From Hymenopellis radicata (lineage: Eukaryota; Basidiomycota; Agaricomycetes; Agaricales; Physalacriaceae): DNA of 64,000 nucleotides. The translations under genes were made by a program, and so were the position numbers. The notes beneath the pieces were generated by a model. That model searched no databases, had not been told where the DNA came from, and saw nothing but the letters and a program-made list of their open reading frames with translations. Shown here one piece after another: positions 22,828 through 35,317 of this stretch (position 1 is its first letter; every line of letters starts with the position of its first letter). Where the stretch lies: contig JADNRX010000206.1 of the NCBI GenBank assembly GCA_015501595.1, forward strand, positions 1 to 64,000, read 5' to 3'.

Positions 22828-24300
22828 CTACCTAACGCAATAGAAATAGTAAGTAGATTCTGTAGAACTGTGCCGACGACGTAACTCCTGTTTCTCTGAT
22901 GCTTTGGGAAGGAGCACCCTCAACAGAGCTTCCAGGCCTGAATCTGGCACATTGTCAATGGCGTCAAGACTTTTAAATGTGACGAGAGCGAGGGCATGGT
23001 CCGCAAGGATGTTGTCGATGTCCCACCAGAGCACGCAGTCTTTCGTGGCGAGTACTGCGTTATACTTGAAGCAAAGGTCAAGGTTCAGAGGTCGAGCGCG
23101 AAGATAAATCTGAGTCGATGTCAATATTCCTGGCAGCCAAGAGAGGAATGCGTTTATCGAGTCCGGCGATGAGAAGTCGAGGACAAGGGCGTCATGCAGC
23201 TCAACGCACAAAGAACGTAGTGAACGAGCTACAGCTTACAGTAGATTAGTTAGTATCAGTCAAAGAAGGGCGAGATACTCACAGCTATCGGCTGGAAGTC
23301 CATGCAAACGTAGCAGTCTGGTCCCTTCTTCGAAGAGTATAGGGAGCAGTTTGTACCACGAGCGAGGCATACGTCTCCTCGACATGTAGATCGTCCAACA
23401 TTATCATTGCGTCCAACGATAATAGTCCCCGAATGACTTCCATGACAGGCTTGGTGTCTCTGCTGTTCGAGCCTGCACCTTCAAGATAGATGTACAAGGT
23501 AGGGGTGTGGTCGAGGACCGAGAAGGAAAGACGTAGAGACGGCGTGGTAGAGTAGACGTCCGAGTTTCTCCTCGACGGATGCCTAATGAACCTTTTGATT
23601 ATGAGGCGACGCCACTGGCGTGACACTGTGCACGGCGTAGGCAAGAAGCAGGGTTGTAACAGCTGGGCATTGGAAACCTCCAAAGAGATATGACGGGACG
23701 GGGTCTCCAGAAGTAGCATCACGAACTTCGAGAAGCCATCCAACGAAAGGAAGACGCCACTTCCCGTCTGGATTATAAGAGTCCACCCATTATGAATTCA
23801 GAACTTCTCGAGGAATGTAGAATAGACACCGCGCCATGTCCGTTCCAGAGAATAGCGTGATCCAGTAGAGGATGTCGATTCGATGTCACATAACAGTATA
23901 TCGCGAGACCTCCATCGGGGAAGCAGATGGAAGGTAGTGCCGGGCCATGAACGGTTTGAATGTGTATCGATGAAGGGACCTGTGAGATGGACGATGACGA
24001 GAAGCCATCGTCGGTAGCCTTCAGACCGGACTAAGTTAGACCGTGGCTGAACGTCAAGCCACAACGAACGCACCAGGAGGGGTTCCAATCTCTCGTTAGT
24101 AGCCGGGATGCTACGGATGTTCGTGGGGATAGTACTTCACGGCTTGTGTCGAATTTTGACGACTGTTGGCGACAGGTGCGATCAACACGAGGATTTCTGA
24201 CAGTAATGCAGTGGTGTGCATTGGCGGAAAGCCAAAGACGGAAGAGACTGGGAGAGTGGAGCGAGCGTGATAGCGCGAAGAAAGTGATGTACAATTTAAC
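22828..24300 (-). CDS. Uncharacterised, possibly F-box-like gene (right-arm copy, longer)
   Basis: Several stretches read well on the minus strand: about 24031-24294, 23285-23743 (LYIYLEGAGSN, SLDAMIMLDDLHVEETYASL) and 22828-23240 (SLRSLCVELHDALVLDFSS, CVLWWDIDNILADHAL). An intron probably separates the last two near 23250. The C-terminal part has the style of agaricomycete F-box-like proteins, with a conserved WWDID region, but no F-box itself was seen. It converges on the DUF6535 copy with only about 60 bases between their ends. The frame shifts around 23600-23800 may mean decay or missed introns. Confidence 0.35.
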
Positions 24301-24748
24301 CTTTTACATAGATGTGAAGGCAGTCTAAAGTAGTTAGCGAAGAGTTCGTGTTGTAGAGGAATGACGCACTGCTGTAGACCTGGTGCACAAAAATGAAATG
24401 GAAACATGACCAACGGTGACGAATGTGGAGGGGACGATCCTAATTTGTTGACGTGGAAGAACAGAAATGATGTGCAGAAGATGTCGAAGGACGGAAATGG
24501 TGTGCGCCAGAGTCTCCGAGAATAAGAGGCGGCACGCAGATGGTCGAAAAATGGAAGCGCGATATGTAAGCCACGAACACCGCCTCGCACGTATCATGAT
24601 CGGATATTTGTGTTTGCCTTTGGATAGTATGGACAGCATGAGCAAGATCTGAATGGAAATGGAGCTGGGCACAGAAAGTTATTTGAGAGGGGAGTGGCGG
24701 CGCGCGCGTCTACACGCAGGTCTCCGATTGATACGTAGAACTGACACC

Positions 24749-25121
24749 TGTTACGTCGGTGTAACATTCCTTTAACGGAAATAGAGAGAAAACAGCAGCT
24801 GGAGTCATGAAGGACAAGGGAATAACAGCACGAGAGCGACGCGGCGCCGAGTTCGATCGTTGAATCTGCGCAGGCCCTTCTGTGGGATAGGCGTGACTGA
24901 GGATACACGTCTAGTTCCACACGAGGTAAAAGGAGAAGTTGTTGGTTGTTTGGTTCGTTCGAGATGATTGGGTTGGGTGGTAAGATTGTTCTGTGCTACT
25001 GACACGAGTTCTGCAAGCTTATATACAAGTCCAGAGTCCTGTGTAAGTAGTAATAGTAAATAGGTAATAGACTACGGAAAGCAATGAGAGAAACTACGAG
25101 AAGCTACGAGCTATAAGTACA
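24749..25121 (-). repeat. Probable 3' LTR of the Ty3/gypsy element
   Basis: A 373-base block bounded by TGTTAC and AGTACA (TG...CA on both strands) lies just downstream of the element's pol-end frame. On the minus strand it contains a TATATAAG box. No partner LTR is in the window because the element is cut at 27076, so the borders rest on termini and position only. No clear polypurine tract was seen beside it. Confidence 0.45.
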
Positions 25122-25436
25122 TTACGCGTCCGTTCGCGTTTAGACTGCGAGTGGCTGTGTCCATGGGTCGAGAATCCTGTCCATATTCAGTAACTCGCTC
25201 CTGTCCGTCACATGCGCCCTCCAAGACTTGTGATTGGATCGGAAGTCTTCTTCAATTACCTCCGAAATGCACCTGCCTTCCGCTCCCACTCGCGATCGCA
25301 ACCCCAGCAGACGACGTGTCGTCGTCGTCAAAGTACCTCTTGGAGTATGCATCCCTACCATGGGCAGTGGCACGAGCACCGGCGAGTCGGTTCAGGGCTT
25401 TCTCACGCTTCTTCTCTTCTCTCTTCGTCTTCCACT

Positions 25437-27076
25437 TCAACTTCCATTCCTTCTCGCGCTTGGCCTGATCAACGACATTCCACAGGAGGAAATTAATGGA
25501 ATCCTCTCTGTCTCTCCGCTCCAATTGCTGACGGAGGAACCGACCATTTGGCATACGAGTGGTGCGACGACCACGGGAGGAGATGGAGTACGCCCAGTTG
25601 CCGAGTAAATTTCAAAGCCGACATCGTCGTCGTCTCCAACGACGGCAGCAGCGGATGAGATGGACTCTGTGGCGGATTCAGGGATGGTATCAAGGTCGAT
25701 GGTCATGGTGTCGTCGGATGGAAGGAAAGCATTGGAATCGACGAGAACGCGAGGACGGTTAATGGTACCCTCAGGTAAGTTGACAGTAATGAATCCGTCA
25801 CCCAGGTTAAGACTATTGTAGGTGTCGGCGAAATGGAAGTAGGCATCGTCGAGGAGAACGCGAGGATTATACCCGTTCGCGTTTAAATCCTCGTTGTTCT
25901 GGAGGCACCTCTGAACCGCCGCGTCGTCAACAACAACGCGAGTAGCGCCATCACCACGAGGACGTAGTGAATAACCGCCACCATGTCGATAGAAGTCCGG
26001 GTGGTGAAATCCATACGGACGTGTCGCCGTGTCGACCTGTTCCGGTTCCACCGTCGCGTAGCGCGGCGGAGCCATTGTCGGGGTCGCGAGATCATCGGGA
26101 AACGGCGTTGGTGGGCGAGGGGGCTGCATGTGTTGACAAAGAGATAAAGGAAGTGGGACGGAATGGTGGTAAATTGGGATTGGAGAGCTAAGTAGGGCGT
26201 TTGGTGAGTTTATTGCCTCTAATTGCTCTCCCTGCTCGTATTTATATTCACGAACAGCTTCATCACATGTTTTAAATGTAATTCCACTTGCGTATAGCAC
26301 TTGCGCGTCCTCTCCGTCTGCGGTATCTTCGCCGCCCGTCTCTCGTAATTGCGACATATCGGAAACTCCCAGCGCCTCAAGATAATCTTGCAGCGCATCC
26401 AGGTGCTCGGTTCGCGCCACAGGGAGCCAAGTCACGTCTCCGGCCTTCCACTGAACCTTGAACATAAGGTTTTGGCCTTTACCAGAATGGGTTAGGATTT
26501 TATCCACTGCCCACTCGCCTTGGAGATCCTCGAACGGCGCCACTTGGTTTTCGGCGCGTCCAGGGAACAGCCTATCATCGTTAGGGTGATGTACGCGAAG
26601 GTAAGACACGTGGAACACGTTATGAACGCCGCGCTTACTCAAAATTGCAGGAATATCGATCCTGAAGGAGGAGTTCTTGAAATCTTTCAAAATTTGGTAA
26701 GGTCCAATATACTTGGGCACCAATTTTCGAGCTAATCCTTTTGGGAAGGTGATATTCTTTGTAGATATGTATACCAAGTCTCCTTCGCTGAACGGAACAG
26801 GTATTCTTTTCCTGTTCGCGTCACGTGTCTGCTTGACGCGCGCTTCCAATATACTGTCGTGCGCCGCCATTACTGCCTGTTTGATTCGCTGCGCGAATAC
26901 TCGGACTGCGGGATATTCGGTTTTGCTAGCCGAATCCCACAGCATGGATCTCGGAACTCGACCAGAGTTCAGGAAAAACGGTGAGTATCCTGTTGTTTCT
27001 GAACGGGCTAGATTAATTGCGAATTCAATAGCAGGTAGTCGCGCAACCCAGTCCTTCTGATCTGGGCGTATACACT
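25437..27076 (-). mobile_element. Ty3/gypsy retrotransposon, 3' part of pol (integrase C-terminus and chromodomain)
   Basis: The frame is open from 27076 down to a stop at 25437. It begins inside integrase (RPDQKDWVARLPAIEFAINL, SPFFLNSGRVPRSM) and continues through the GPY-type module (LARKLVPKYIGPYQILKDF, HNVFHVSYLRVH). A chromodomain-like segment follows (VDKILTHSGKG...FKVQWKAGDVTWLP). After that comes a long low-complexity extension of about 240 residues, rich in Pro and Asp, which is unusual in length. Protease, reverse transcriptase and RNase H are missing. The coding frame is interrupted exactly where the LTR array begins at 27077, so the copy is dead. Confidence 0.88.
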
Positions 27077-29866
27077 TGTAAGGATTCGTAGTATGACACT
27101 CGTAGTGTACATGTGTGTCAGTACGTTAGCTTACATAATTGCCGTATCTTGTTCTCTTACTTTGTGGAACACTCGGACACCCCGGACGCGCCGTGCGGTC
27201 CCGTATGAAGCTACGCTAAGGCTTGCTCTACTCGGCTGAGCATCCATATCTGCTTCCGTTTCCACGGCTAGGACCCAGACCTGGGTGACAGGTTCTCTTA
27301 CGCGCTCAGAGTTACAGAGCTTGCACTCGACCCGACCTACTCCTCACGCCCTCGCAAATCGGAAGCGCGAGTCTTCACAATGGAGCCCACCGCGAGGGTT
27401 GCTACAGGAGCCGGTTATGGTCCCCCATCATCATTTTGAGTGCCGAGTCCAGTAGTGGCCGACCACCTCTCCAACCTGGTTTGACGATTACTCGTTCAAA
27501 CCCCGACGGATTTCTAGCAAGTTTGCTCGTTGGAGAGTGCTGGCACACCACTCAGTGCACGCGACCCGCTTGCGTGCCCAGCCACCCACTACTCTTTCTT
27601 CCACCACGCCATGTCATTTTCCATTCCTCCACCCCCGCTCAAGCATCAGCCCTGCAGATGCGTCGCCCAAAGATGAGCAAGGAATTCCCGAATGGATGCT
27701 GAAATCCTGTCCACGCGGTCGTCGCCGCTCGAAGATTCCGTCGTCGACCACCAGTGAATCCGGACCATCAGCCTCCTCTATTCCCTCCCTTCCTTGCCTC
27801 CTCGACCAAGTTTCCTGTTATTTTCCGCGCGCGTTTTTTCTGCGCACGTCTTTCAGTCAAGCTTGTTTTTACCGGCGATGCACTCGCTCGCATATCTGTC
27901 GCGACAGTTCACCGTCGTAGCCTCACGGATGCCGCCATTGTCACCTACGACCGACTGCCACCCTCACAATCCTGACTGCCGCAGGGATACCGCGTTGGAG
28001 ACGCCGCTGCCGCGCGTCAAGACGTGATCCTCTAAATCTTTCCTCTTTTCTGCCGAGTCCAGGCTGAAATCCTTTCCTCGCGGTCGTCGCCGCTCGAAGA
28101 TTCCGTCGTCGACCTCCAGTGACCCCATCAGCCTCCCCAATGTCCTCTCCTGCTCCATCTTCGCCCTCCACTCCAACTAACCGACCTCAGACGTCTGCTC
28201 AGACTGTGGCCTCGACATCCCAGTCAAGCTCGAAAAGACGTGTCAACCATGTCGGAAAGTACGATGGCGGCCTTCTCGGGTTCGAGAAGGAGTTACTGTC
28301 CCCCAACCATCCACTACTCACCAAGTTTCTTCTCCGCCCCAAGGATTCCGGACCCAGTGCTAAAATGGGTCCAGACTCATCAACTACGCCACAGGCTTCC
28401 GTGTTGTTGCCGGCACCTCCTACCTGCGCGCAGACCCGGAGCTCCCAGCATCAGCACTATACAACCTTGGATCCACGGAAGAGGAAGCGGAAGCTAATGA
28501 CGAGGCCTAGGACGATTGCAACGACGATTCTGGAATGGATGAGGACTCCGAGTCTTCCCGCGCGCAGAGCTACAACCCAGGTGATCCTGAGTTAGTAGGC
28601 TCTAAGTTGCGCGCAAGTCGCGTTTTTGAGCGCGTTTTCAAGCGCGTTTTCAAGCACGTTTTCGGGTGCGTATTGACGGGAATGTGTGCGGGAATGTGTG
28701 TTGCCCGCCAGTCGAAAGACTGGCAGTGGAGACCTCTTCTTATGCCCATGTACCGTTAGCCGTAACGCAATGATTACATTCTTTTGCGCTTATCTTTGGC
28801 CGAAATCTCTGTGTTTTGACTTAACCCAGGTTGGAAGCTTTTTCGCTCCCTGGAACTTGGTCAAAACACGCCTCAAGTTCTACTTGCTACTTTCTTCCAT
28901 GCTTATCCTCCTTGGCATGCAGATGAATTGTTTTCTGGATACAGGTACTAATGCGCATGTCTGATTCCGCCTGGTGCCCTGTACCTCCAGCGTACGCCTC
29001 TGTATTTTGACTTGACCCAGGTTGGAAGCTTTTTCGCTCCCGGGAAGTTGGTCAAAACACGCCTCAAGTTCCGATCGCTACTTTCTTCCATGCTTATCCC
29101 TCCTTGACCTGCAGACGAATTGTCTTCTGGATACAGGTACTAATGCGCACGTCTGATTCCGCCTGGTACCCTATACCTCCAGTATACAAATCCACTCGCT
29201 ATTCATGTTGCAAACTTGCATGCCTCGACTCCGACAGTCTATGTTGCTTCAGGATTCAGGAATGAATGTCCACCCGATCCCCTCCCCTCAAAATCTCAGC
29301 TGTGGATTATTTCCAGACCGTCTCTTTGATCGAGATCTTCTCTCAGAGTTGACGGTGAGTAAATAATGGGGGGTGTAGGGAGGGAGGGTGGGATGTTATC
29401 AGGTATTGAGCTTAGACTCGGAGTTGGAATGCCCACCTCCAAAGGAGTCACTATTGCAACATGAGCTGCGGAAACTGGTGTGCAGTGGGGGGTGACAGAG
29501 ATATTGTTGAGTTTGAGATGAGAGAAGGTGGCGGGGACGGCGATGAGGGTAGGAGGTGGCAGCACTGATGAGGAGGAGAGGAAGGAAGGAGATGGGTTCT
29601 GATGCTGAGTCTGTGGAGGATGATAACCGGACCCTGTTAACGACATGGTCACGCTTATCATCTAAATCTTGAACGCATCAGAATGGGAGAAGGAGCAAGG
29701 ACAGCTGAAACTTGGACTGGTGATGATGGTGGCTAGTGCATGTGACACTGTCCTCCAGATGTCATTCATCAGAAGGACAGCTACATAACATTGGCCAATT
29801 TTTTGTCGGGCATCCCCGACTGCTTTTCTTTCACTCTCGCATGTCCTGACTCACATGTGGGGGTAT
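27077..29866 (+). mobile_element. LTR-element array, unit 1 (LTR plus internal region, 2790 bp)
   Basis: The unit begins with a 174-base LTR (TGTAAGGATTCGTAG...GAGCATCCATA) followed by about 2.6 kb of internal DNA. It ends in a purine-rich ATGTGGGGGTAT directly before the next LTR, as expected for a polypurine tract. No protease, reverse transcriptase, RNase H or integrase motif was found in any frame, so it is non-autonomous. The internal DNA contains a 185-base tandem duplication (about 28810-28990 and 29003-29180), a 40-base duplicated block (27718 and 28084), and 12-base repeats of the type CGCGTTTTCAAG near 28620-28670. This is the longest and cleanest of the three units. Confidence 0.8.
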
Positions 29867-32591
29867 TGTAAGGATTCGTAGTATGACACTCGTAGTGTAC
29901 ATGTGTGTCAGTACGTTAGCTTACATAATTGCCGTATCTTGTTCTCTTACTTTGTGGAACACTCGGACACCCCGGACGCGCCGTGCGGTCCGTATGAAGC
30001 TACGCTAAGGCTTGCTCTACTCGCTGAGCATCATATCTGCTTCCGTTTCCACGGCTAGGACCCAGACCTGGTGACAGTTCTCTTACGCGCTCAGAGTTAC
30101 AGAGCTTGCACTCGACCCGACCTACTCCTCACGCCCTCGCAAATCGGAAGCGCGAGTCTTCACAATGGAGCCACACGCGAGGGTTGCTACAGGAGCCGGT
30201 TATGGTCCCCCATCATCATTTTGAGTGCCGAGTCCAGTAGTGGCGACCACTCTCCAACCTGTTTGACGATTACTCGTTCAAACCCCGACGGATTTTAGCA
30301 AGTTTGCTCGTTGGAGAGTGCTGGCACACCACTCAGTGCACGCGACCCGCTTGCGTGCCCAGCCACCACTACTCTTCTTCCACCACGCCATGTCATTTTC
30401 CATTCCTCCACCCCGCTCAAGCATCAGCCTGCAGATGCGTCGCCCAAAGATGAGCAGGAATTCCGAATGGATGCTGAAATCCTGTCCACGCGGTCGTCGC
30501 CGCTCGAAGATTCCGTCGTCGACCACCAGTGAATCCGACCATCAGCCTCCTCTATTCCCTCCCTTCCTTGCCTCCTCGACCAAGTTTCCTGTTATTTTCC
30601 GCGCGCGTTTTTCTGCGCACGTCTTTCAGTCAAGCTTGTTTTTACCGCGATGCACTCGCTCGCATATCTGTCGCGACAGTTCACCGTCGTAGCTCACGGA
30701 TGCGCCATTGTCACTACGACCGACTGCCACCTCACAATCCTGACTGCCGCAGGATACCGCGTTGGAGACGCGCTGCGCGCGTCAAGACGTGATCCTCTAA
30801 ATCTTTCCTCTTTTCTGCCGAGTCCAGGCTGAATCCTTTCCTCGCGGTCGTCGCCGCTCGAAGATTCCGTCGTCGACCTCAGTGACCCCATCAGCCTCCC
30901 AATGTCCTCTCCTGCTCCATCTTCGCCTCCACTCCAACTAACCGACCTCAGACGTCTGCTCAGACTGTGGCCTCGACATCCCAGTCAAGCTCGAAAAGAC
31001 GTGTCAACCATGTCGGAAAGTACGATGGCGGCTTCTCGGGTTCGAGAAGGAGTTACTGTCCCCAACCATCCACTACTCACCAAGTTTCTTCTCCGCCCAA
31101 GGATTCCGGACCCAGTGCTAAAATGGGTCCAGACTCATCAACTACGCCCACAGGCTTCGTGTTGTTGCCGGCACCTCTACCTGCGCGCAGACCGGCTCCA
31201 GCATCAGCACTATAAACTTGATCCACGGAAGAGGAAGCGGAAGCTAATGACGAGGCTAGGACGATTGCAACGACGATTCTGGAATGGATGAGGACTCCGA
31301 GTCTTCCGCGCGCAGAGCTACAACCAGGTGATCCTGAGTTAGTAGGCTCTAAGTTGCGCGCAAGTCGCGTTTTTGAGCGCGTTTTCAAGCGCGTTTTCAA
31401 GCACGTTTCGGTGCGTATTGACGGGAATGTGTGCGGGAATGTGTGTGCCCGCCAGTCGAAGACTGGCAGTGGAGACCTCTTCTATGCCCATGTACGTTAG
31501 CCGTAACGCAATGATTACATTCTTTTGCGCTTATCTTTGGGCCGAAATCTCTGTGTTTTGACTTAACCCAGGTTGGAAGCTTTTTCGCTCCCTGGAACTT
31601 GGTCAAAACACGCCTCAAGTTCTACTTGCTACTTCTTCCATGCTTATCCTCCTTGCATGCAGATGAATTGTTTTCTGGATACAGGTACTAATGCGCATGT
31701 CTGATTCCGCCTGGTGCCTGTACTCCAGCGTACGCCTCTGTATTTTGACTTGACCCAGGTTGGAAGCTTTTTCGCTCCCGGAAGTTGGTCAAAACACGCC
31801 TCAAGTTCCGATCGCTACTTTCTTCCATGCTTATCCTCTTGACCTGCAGACGAATTGTCTTCTGGATACAGGTACTAATGCGCACGTTGATTCCGCCTGG
31901 TACCCTATACCTCCAGTATACAAATCCACTCGCTATTCATGTTGCAAACTTGCATGCCTCGACTCGACAGTCTATGTTGCTCAGGATTCAGGAATGAATG
32001 TCCCACCCGATCCCCTCCCTCAAATCTCAGCTGTGGATTATTTCCAGACCGTCTCTTTGATCGAGATCTTCTCTCAGAGTTGACGGTGAGTAAATAATGG
32101 GGGTGTAGGGAGGGAGGGTGGGATGTTTATCAGTATTGAGCTTAGACTCGGAGTTGGAATGCCCACCTCCAAAGGAGTCACTATTGCAACATGAGCTGCG
32201 GAAACTGGTGTGCAGTGGGGGGTGACAGAGATATTGTTGAGTTTGAGATGAGAGAAGGTGGCGGGACGGCGATGAGGGTAGGAGGTGCAGCACTGATGAG
32301 GAGGAGAGAAGGAAGGAGATGGGTTCTGATGCTGAGTCTGTGGAGGATGATAACCGGACCTGTAACGACAGTGGTCACGCTTATCATCTAAATCGTGAAC
32401 GCATCAGAATGGAGAAGGAGCAAGGACAGCTGAAGACTTGGGACTGGTGATGATGGTGGCTAGTGCATGTGACACTGTCCTCCAGATGTCATTCATCAGA
32501 AGGACAGCTACATAACATTGGCCAATTTTTTGTCGGCATCCCCGACTGCTTTTCTTCACTCTCGCATGTCCTGACTCACATGTGGGGGTAT
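29867..32591 (+). mobile_element. LTR-element array, unit 2 (2725 bp)
   Basis: Same order as unit 1 throughout and nearly identical in sequence. It is 65 bases shorter because of many scattered single-base losses, mostly in short homopolymers (for example GTGACAGTTCT against GTGACAGGTTCT). Open frames of unit 1 are shattered accordingly. Confidence 0.8.
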
Positions 32592-35317
32592 TGTAAGGAT
32601 TCGTAGTATGACACTCGTAGTGTACATGTGTGTCAGTACGTTAGCTTACATAATTGCCGTATCTTGTTCTCTTACTTTGTGGAACACTCGGACACCCGGA
32701 CGCGCCGTGCGGTCCGTATGAAGCTACGCTAAGGCTTGCTCTACTCGGCTGAGCATCCATATCTGCTTCCGTTTCCACGGCTAGGACCAGACCTGGTGAC
32801 AGGTTCTCTTACGCGCTCAGAGTTACAGAGCTTGCACTCGACCCGACCTATCCTCACGCCTCGCAAATCGAAGCGCGAGTCTTCACAATGGAGCCACCGC
32901 GAGGTTGCTACAGGACCGGTTATGTCCCCCATCATCATTTGAGTGCGAGTCAGTATGGCGACCACCTTCCAACCTGGTTTGACGATTACTCGTTCAAACC
33001 CCGACGGATTTCTAGCAAGTTTGCTCGTTGGAGATGCTGCACACCACTCAGTGCACGCGACCGCTTGCGTGCCAGCACCACTACTCTTTCTTCCACCACG
33101 CCATGTCATTTTCCATTCCTCCACCCCGCTCAAGCATCAGCCTGCAGATGCGTCGCCCAAAGATGAGCAAGGAATTCCCGAATGGATGCTGAAATCCTGT
33201 CACGCGGTCGTCGCCGCTCGAAGATTCCGTCGTCGACCACCAGTGAATCCGGACATCAGCCTCTCTATTCCTCCCTTCCTTGCCTCCTCGACCAAGTTCC
33301 TGTTATTTTCGCGCGCGTTTTTCTGCGCACTCTTCAGTCAAGCTTGTTTTTACCGGCGATGCACTCGCTCGCATATCTGTCGCGACAGTTCACCGTCGTA
33401 GCTCACGGATGCCGCCATTGTCACCTACGACCGACTGCCACCCTCACAATCCTGACTGCGCAGGATACGCGTTGAGACGCCGCTGCCGCGCGTCAAGACG
33501 TATCCTCTAATCTTTCTCTTTTCTGCCGAGTCCAGGCTGAATCCTTTCTCGCGGTCGTCGCCGCTCGAAGATTCCGTCGTCGACTCCAGTGACCCCATCA
33601 GCCTCCCAATGTCCTCTCTGCTCCATCTTCGCCTCCACTCAACTAACCGACCTCAGACGTCTGCTCAGATGTGCCTCGACATCCAGTCAAGCTCGAAAAG
33701 ACGTGTCAACCATGTCGAAAGTACGATGGCGGCTTCTCGGTCGAGAAGGAGTTACTGTCCCCCAACCATCCACTACTCACAAGTTTCTTCTCCGCCCAAG
33801 GATTCCGGACCAGTGCTAAAATGGTCCAGACTCATCAACTACGCCACAGGCTTCCGTGTGTTGCCGGCACCTCCTACTGCGCGCAGACCGGAGCTCCAGC
33901 ATCAGCACTATACAACCTTGGATCCACGGAAGAGGAAGCGGAAGCTAATGACGAGGCTAGGACGATTGCAACGACGATTCTGGAATGGATGAGGACTCCG
34001 AGTCTTCCCGCGCGCAGAGCTAAACCCAGGTGATCCTGATTAGTAGGCTCTAAGTTGCGCGCAAGTCGCGTTTTTGAGCGCGTTTTCAAGCGCGTTTTCA
34101 AGCACGTTTTCGGGTGCGTATTGACGGGATGTGTGCGGGAATGTGGTTGCCCGCCAGTCGAAAGACTGGCAGTGGAGACTCTTCTTATGCCATGTACCGT
34201 TAGCCGTAACGCAATGATTACATTCTTTGCGCTTATCTTTGGCCGAAATCTCTGTGTTTTGACTTAACCCAGGTTGGAAGCTTTTTCGCTCCCTGAACTT
34301 GGTCAAAACACGCCTCAAGTTCTACTTGCTACTTTCTTCCATGCTTATCCCTCCTTGGCCTGCAGACGAATTGTTTTCTGGATACAGGTACTAATGTGCA
34401 TGTCTGATTCCGCCTGGTGCCCTGTGTACCTCCAGCGTACGCCTCTGTATTTTGACTTGACCCAGGTTGGAAGCTTTTTTCGCTCCCGGGAAGTTGGTCA
34501 AAACACGCCTCAAGTTCCGATCGCTACTTTCTTCCATGCTTATCCCTCCTTGACCTGCAGACGAATTGTCTTCTGGATACAGGTACTAATGCGCACGTCT
34601 GATTCCGCCTGGTACCCTATACCTCCAGTATACAAATCCACTCGCTATTCATGTTGCAAACTTGCATGCCTCGACTCCGACAGTCTATGTTGCTCAGGAT
34701 TCAGGAATGAATGTCCCACCCGATCCCCTCCCCTCAAATCTCAGCTGTGGATTATTTCCAGACCGTCTCTTTGATCGAGATCTTCTCTCAGAGTTACGGT
34801 GAGTAAATAAATGGGGGGTGTAGGGAGGGAGGGTGGGATGTTTATCAGGTATTGAGCTTAGACTCGGAGTTGGAATGCCCACCTCCAAAGGAGTCACTAT
34901 TGCAACATGAGCTGCGGAAACTGGTGTGCAGTGGGGGGTGACAGAGATATTGTTGAGTTTGAGATGAGAGAAGGTGGCGGGGACGGCGATGAGGGTAGGA
35001 GGTGGCAGCACTGATGAGGAGGAGAGGAAGGAAGGAGATGGGTTCTGATTGCTGAGTCTGTGGAGGATGATAACCGGACCCTGTTAACGACAGTGGTCAC
35101 GCTTATCATCTAAATCGTGAACGCATCAGAATGGGAGAAGGAGCAAGGACAGCTGAAGACTTGGGACTGGTGATGATGGTGGCTAGTGCATGTGACACTG
35201 TCCTCCAGATGTCATTCATCAGAAGGACAGCTACATAACATTGGCCAATTTTTTGTCGGGCATCCCCGACTGCTTTTCTTTCACTCTCGCATGTCCTGAC
35301 TCACATGTGGGGGGTAT
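32592..35317 (+). mobile_element. LTR-element array, unit 3 (2726 bp)
   Basis: Third head-to-tail unit. Like unit 2 it is peppered with single-base deletions in its first two thirds. From about 34260 onward it is as clean as unit 1. It ends in ATGTGGGGGGTAT before the final LTR. Confidence 0.8.

Larger units (their letters stand above)
18067..24661. repeat. Right arm of the giant inverted repeat (partner 1039-6209)
   Basis: Inverted copy of 1039-6209. The inner edge begins TTGGGAAGTCGGTGG, and the outer edge ends GATCTGAATGGAAATG near 24661. It is longer than the left arm because it has a private block at about 18565-19480 and keeps 22790-23460, which is missing on the left. Its DUF6535 copy is broken, whereas the left main exon is open. 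Confidence 0.9.

Noticed and set aside
1039..24661. Terminal inverted repeats of one very large DNA transposon
   Set aside because: No transposase in the enclosed block, no matching short termini and no target duplication at the arm ends. Segmental duplication is the simpler reading.
28890..29160. LDTGTN word as a retroviral aspartic protease
   Set aside because: DTGTNAHV resembles D-T/S-G-T, but the frame stops directly after it, no flap or other protease motif follows, and it is duplicated by the 185-base repeat.
29296..29661. Minus-strand frame of 121 codons present in all array units
   Set aside because: Pro/Ser-rich low-complexity translation, antisense to the element and broken in unit 2. 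No family resemblance.
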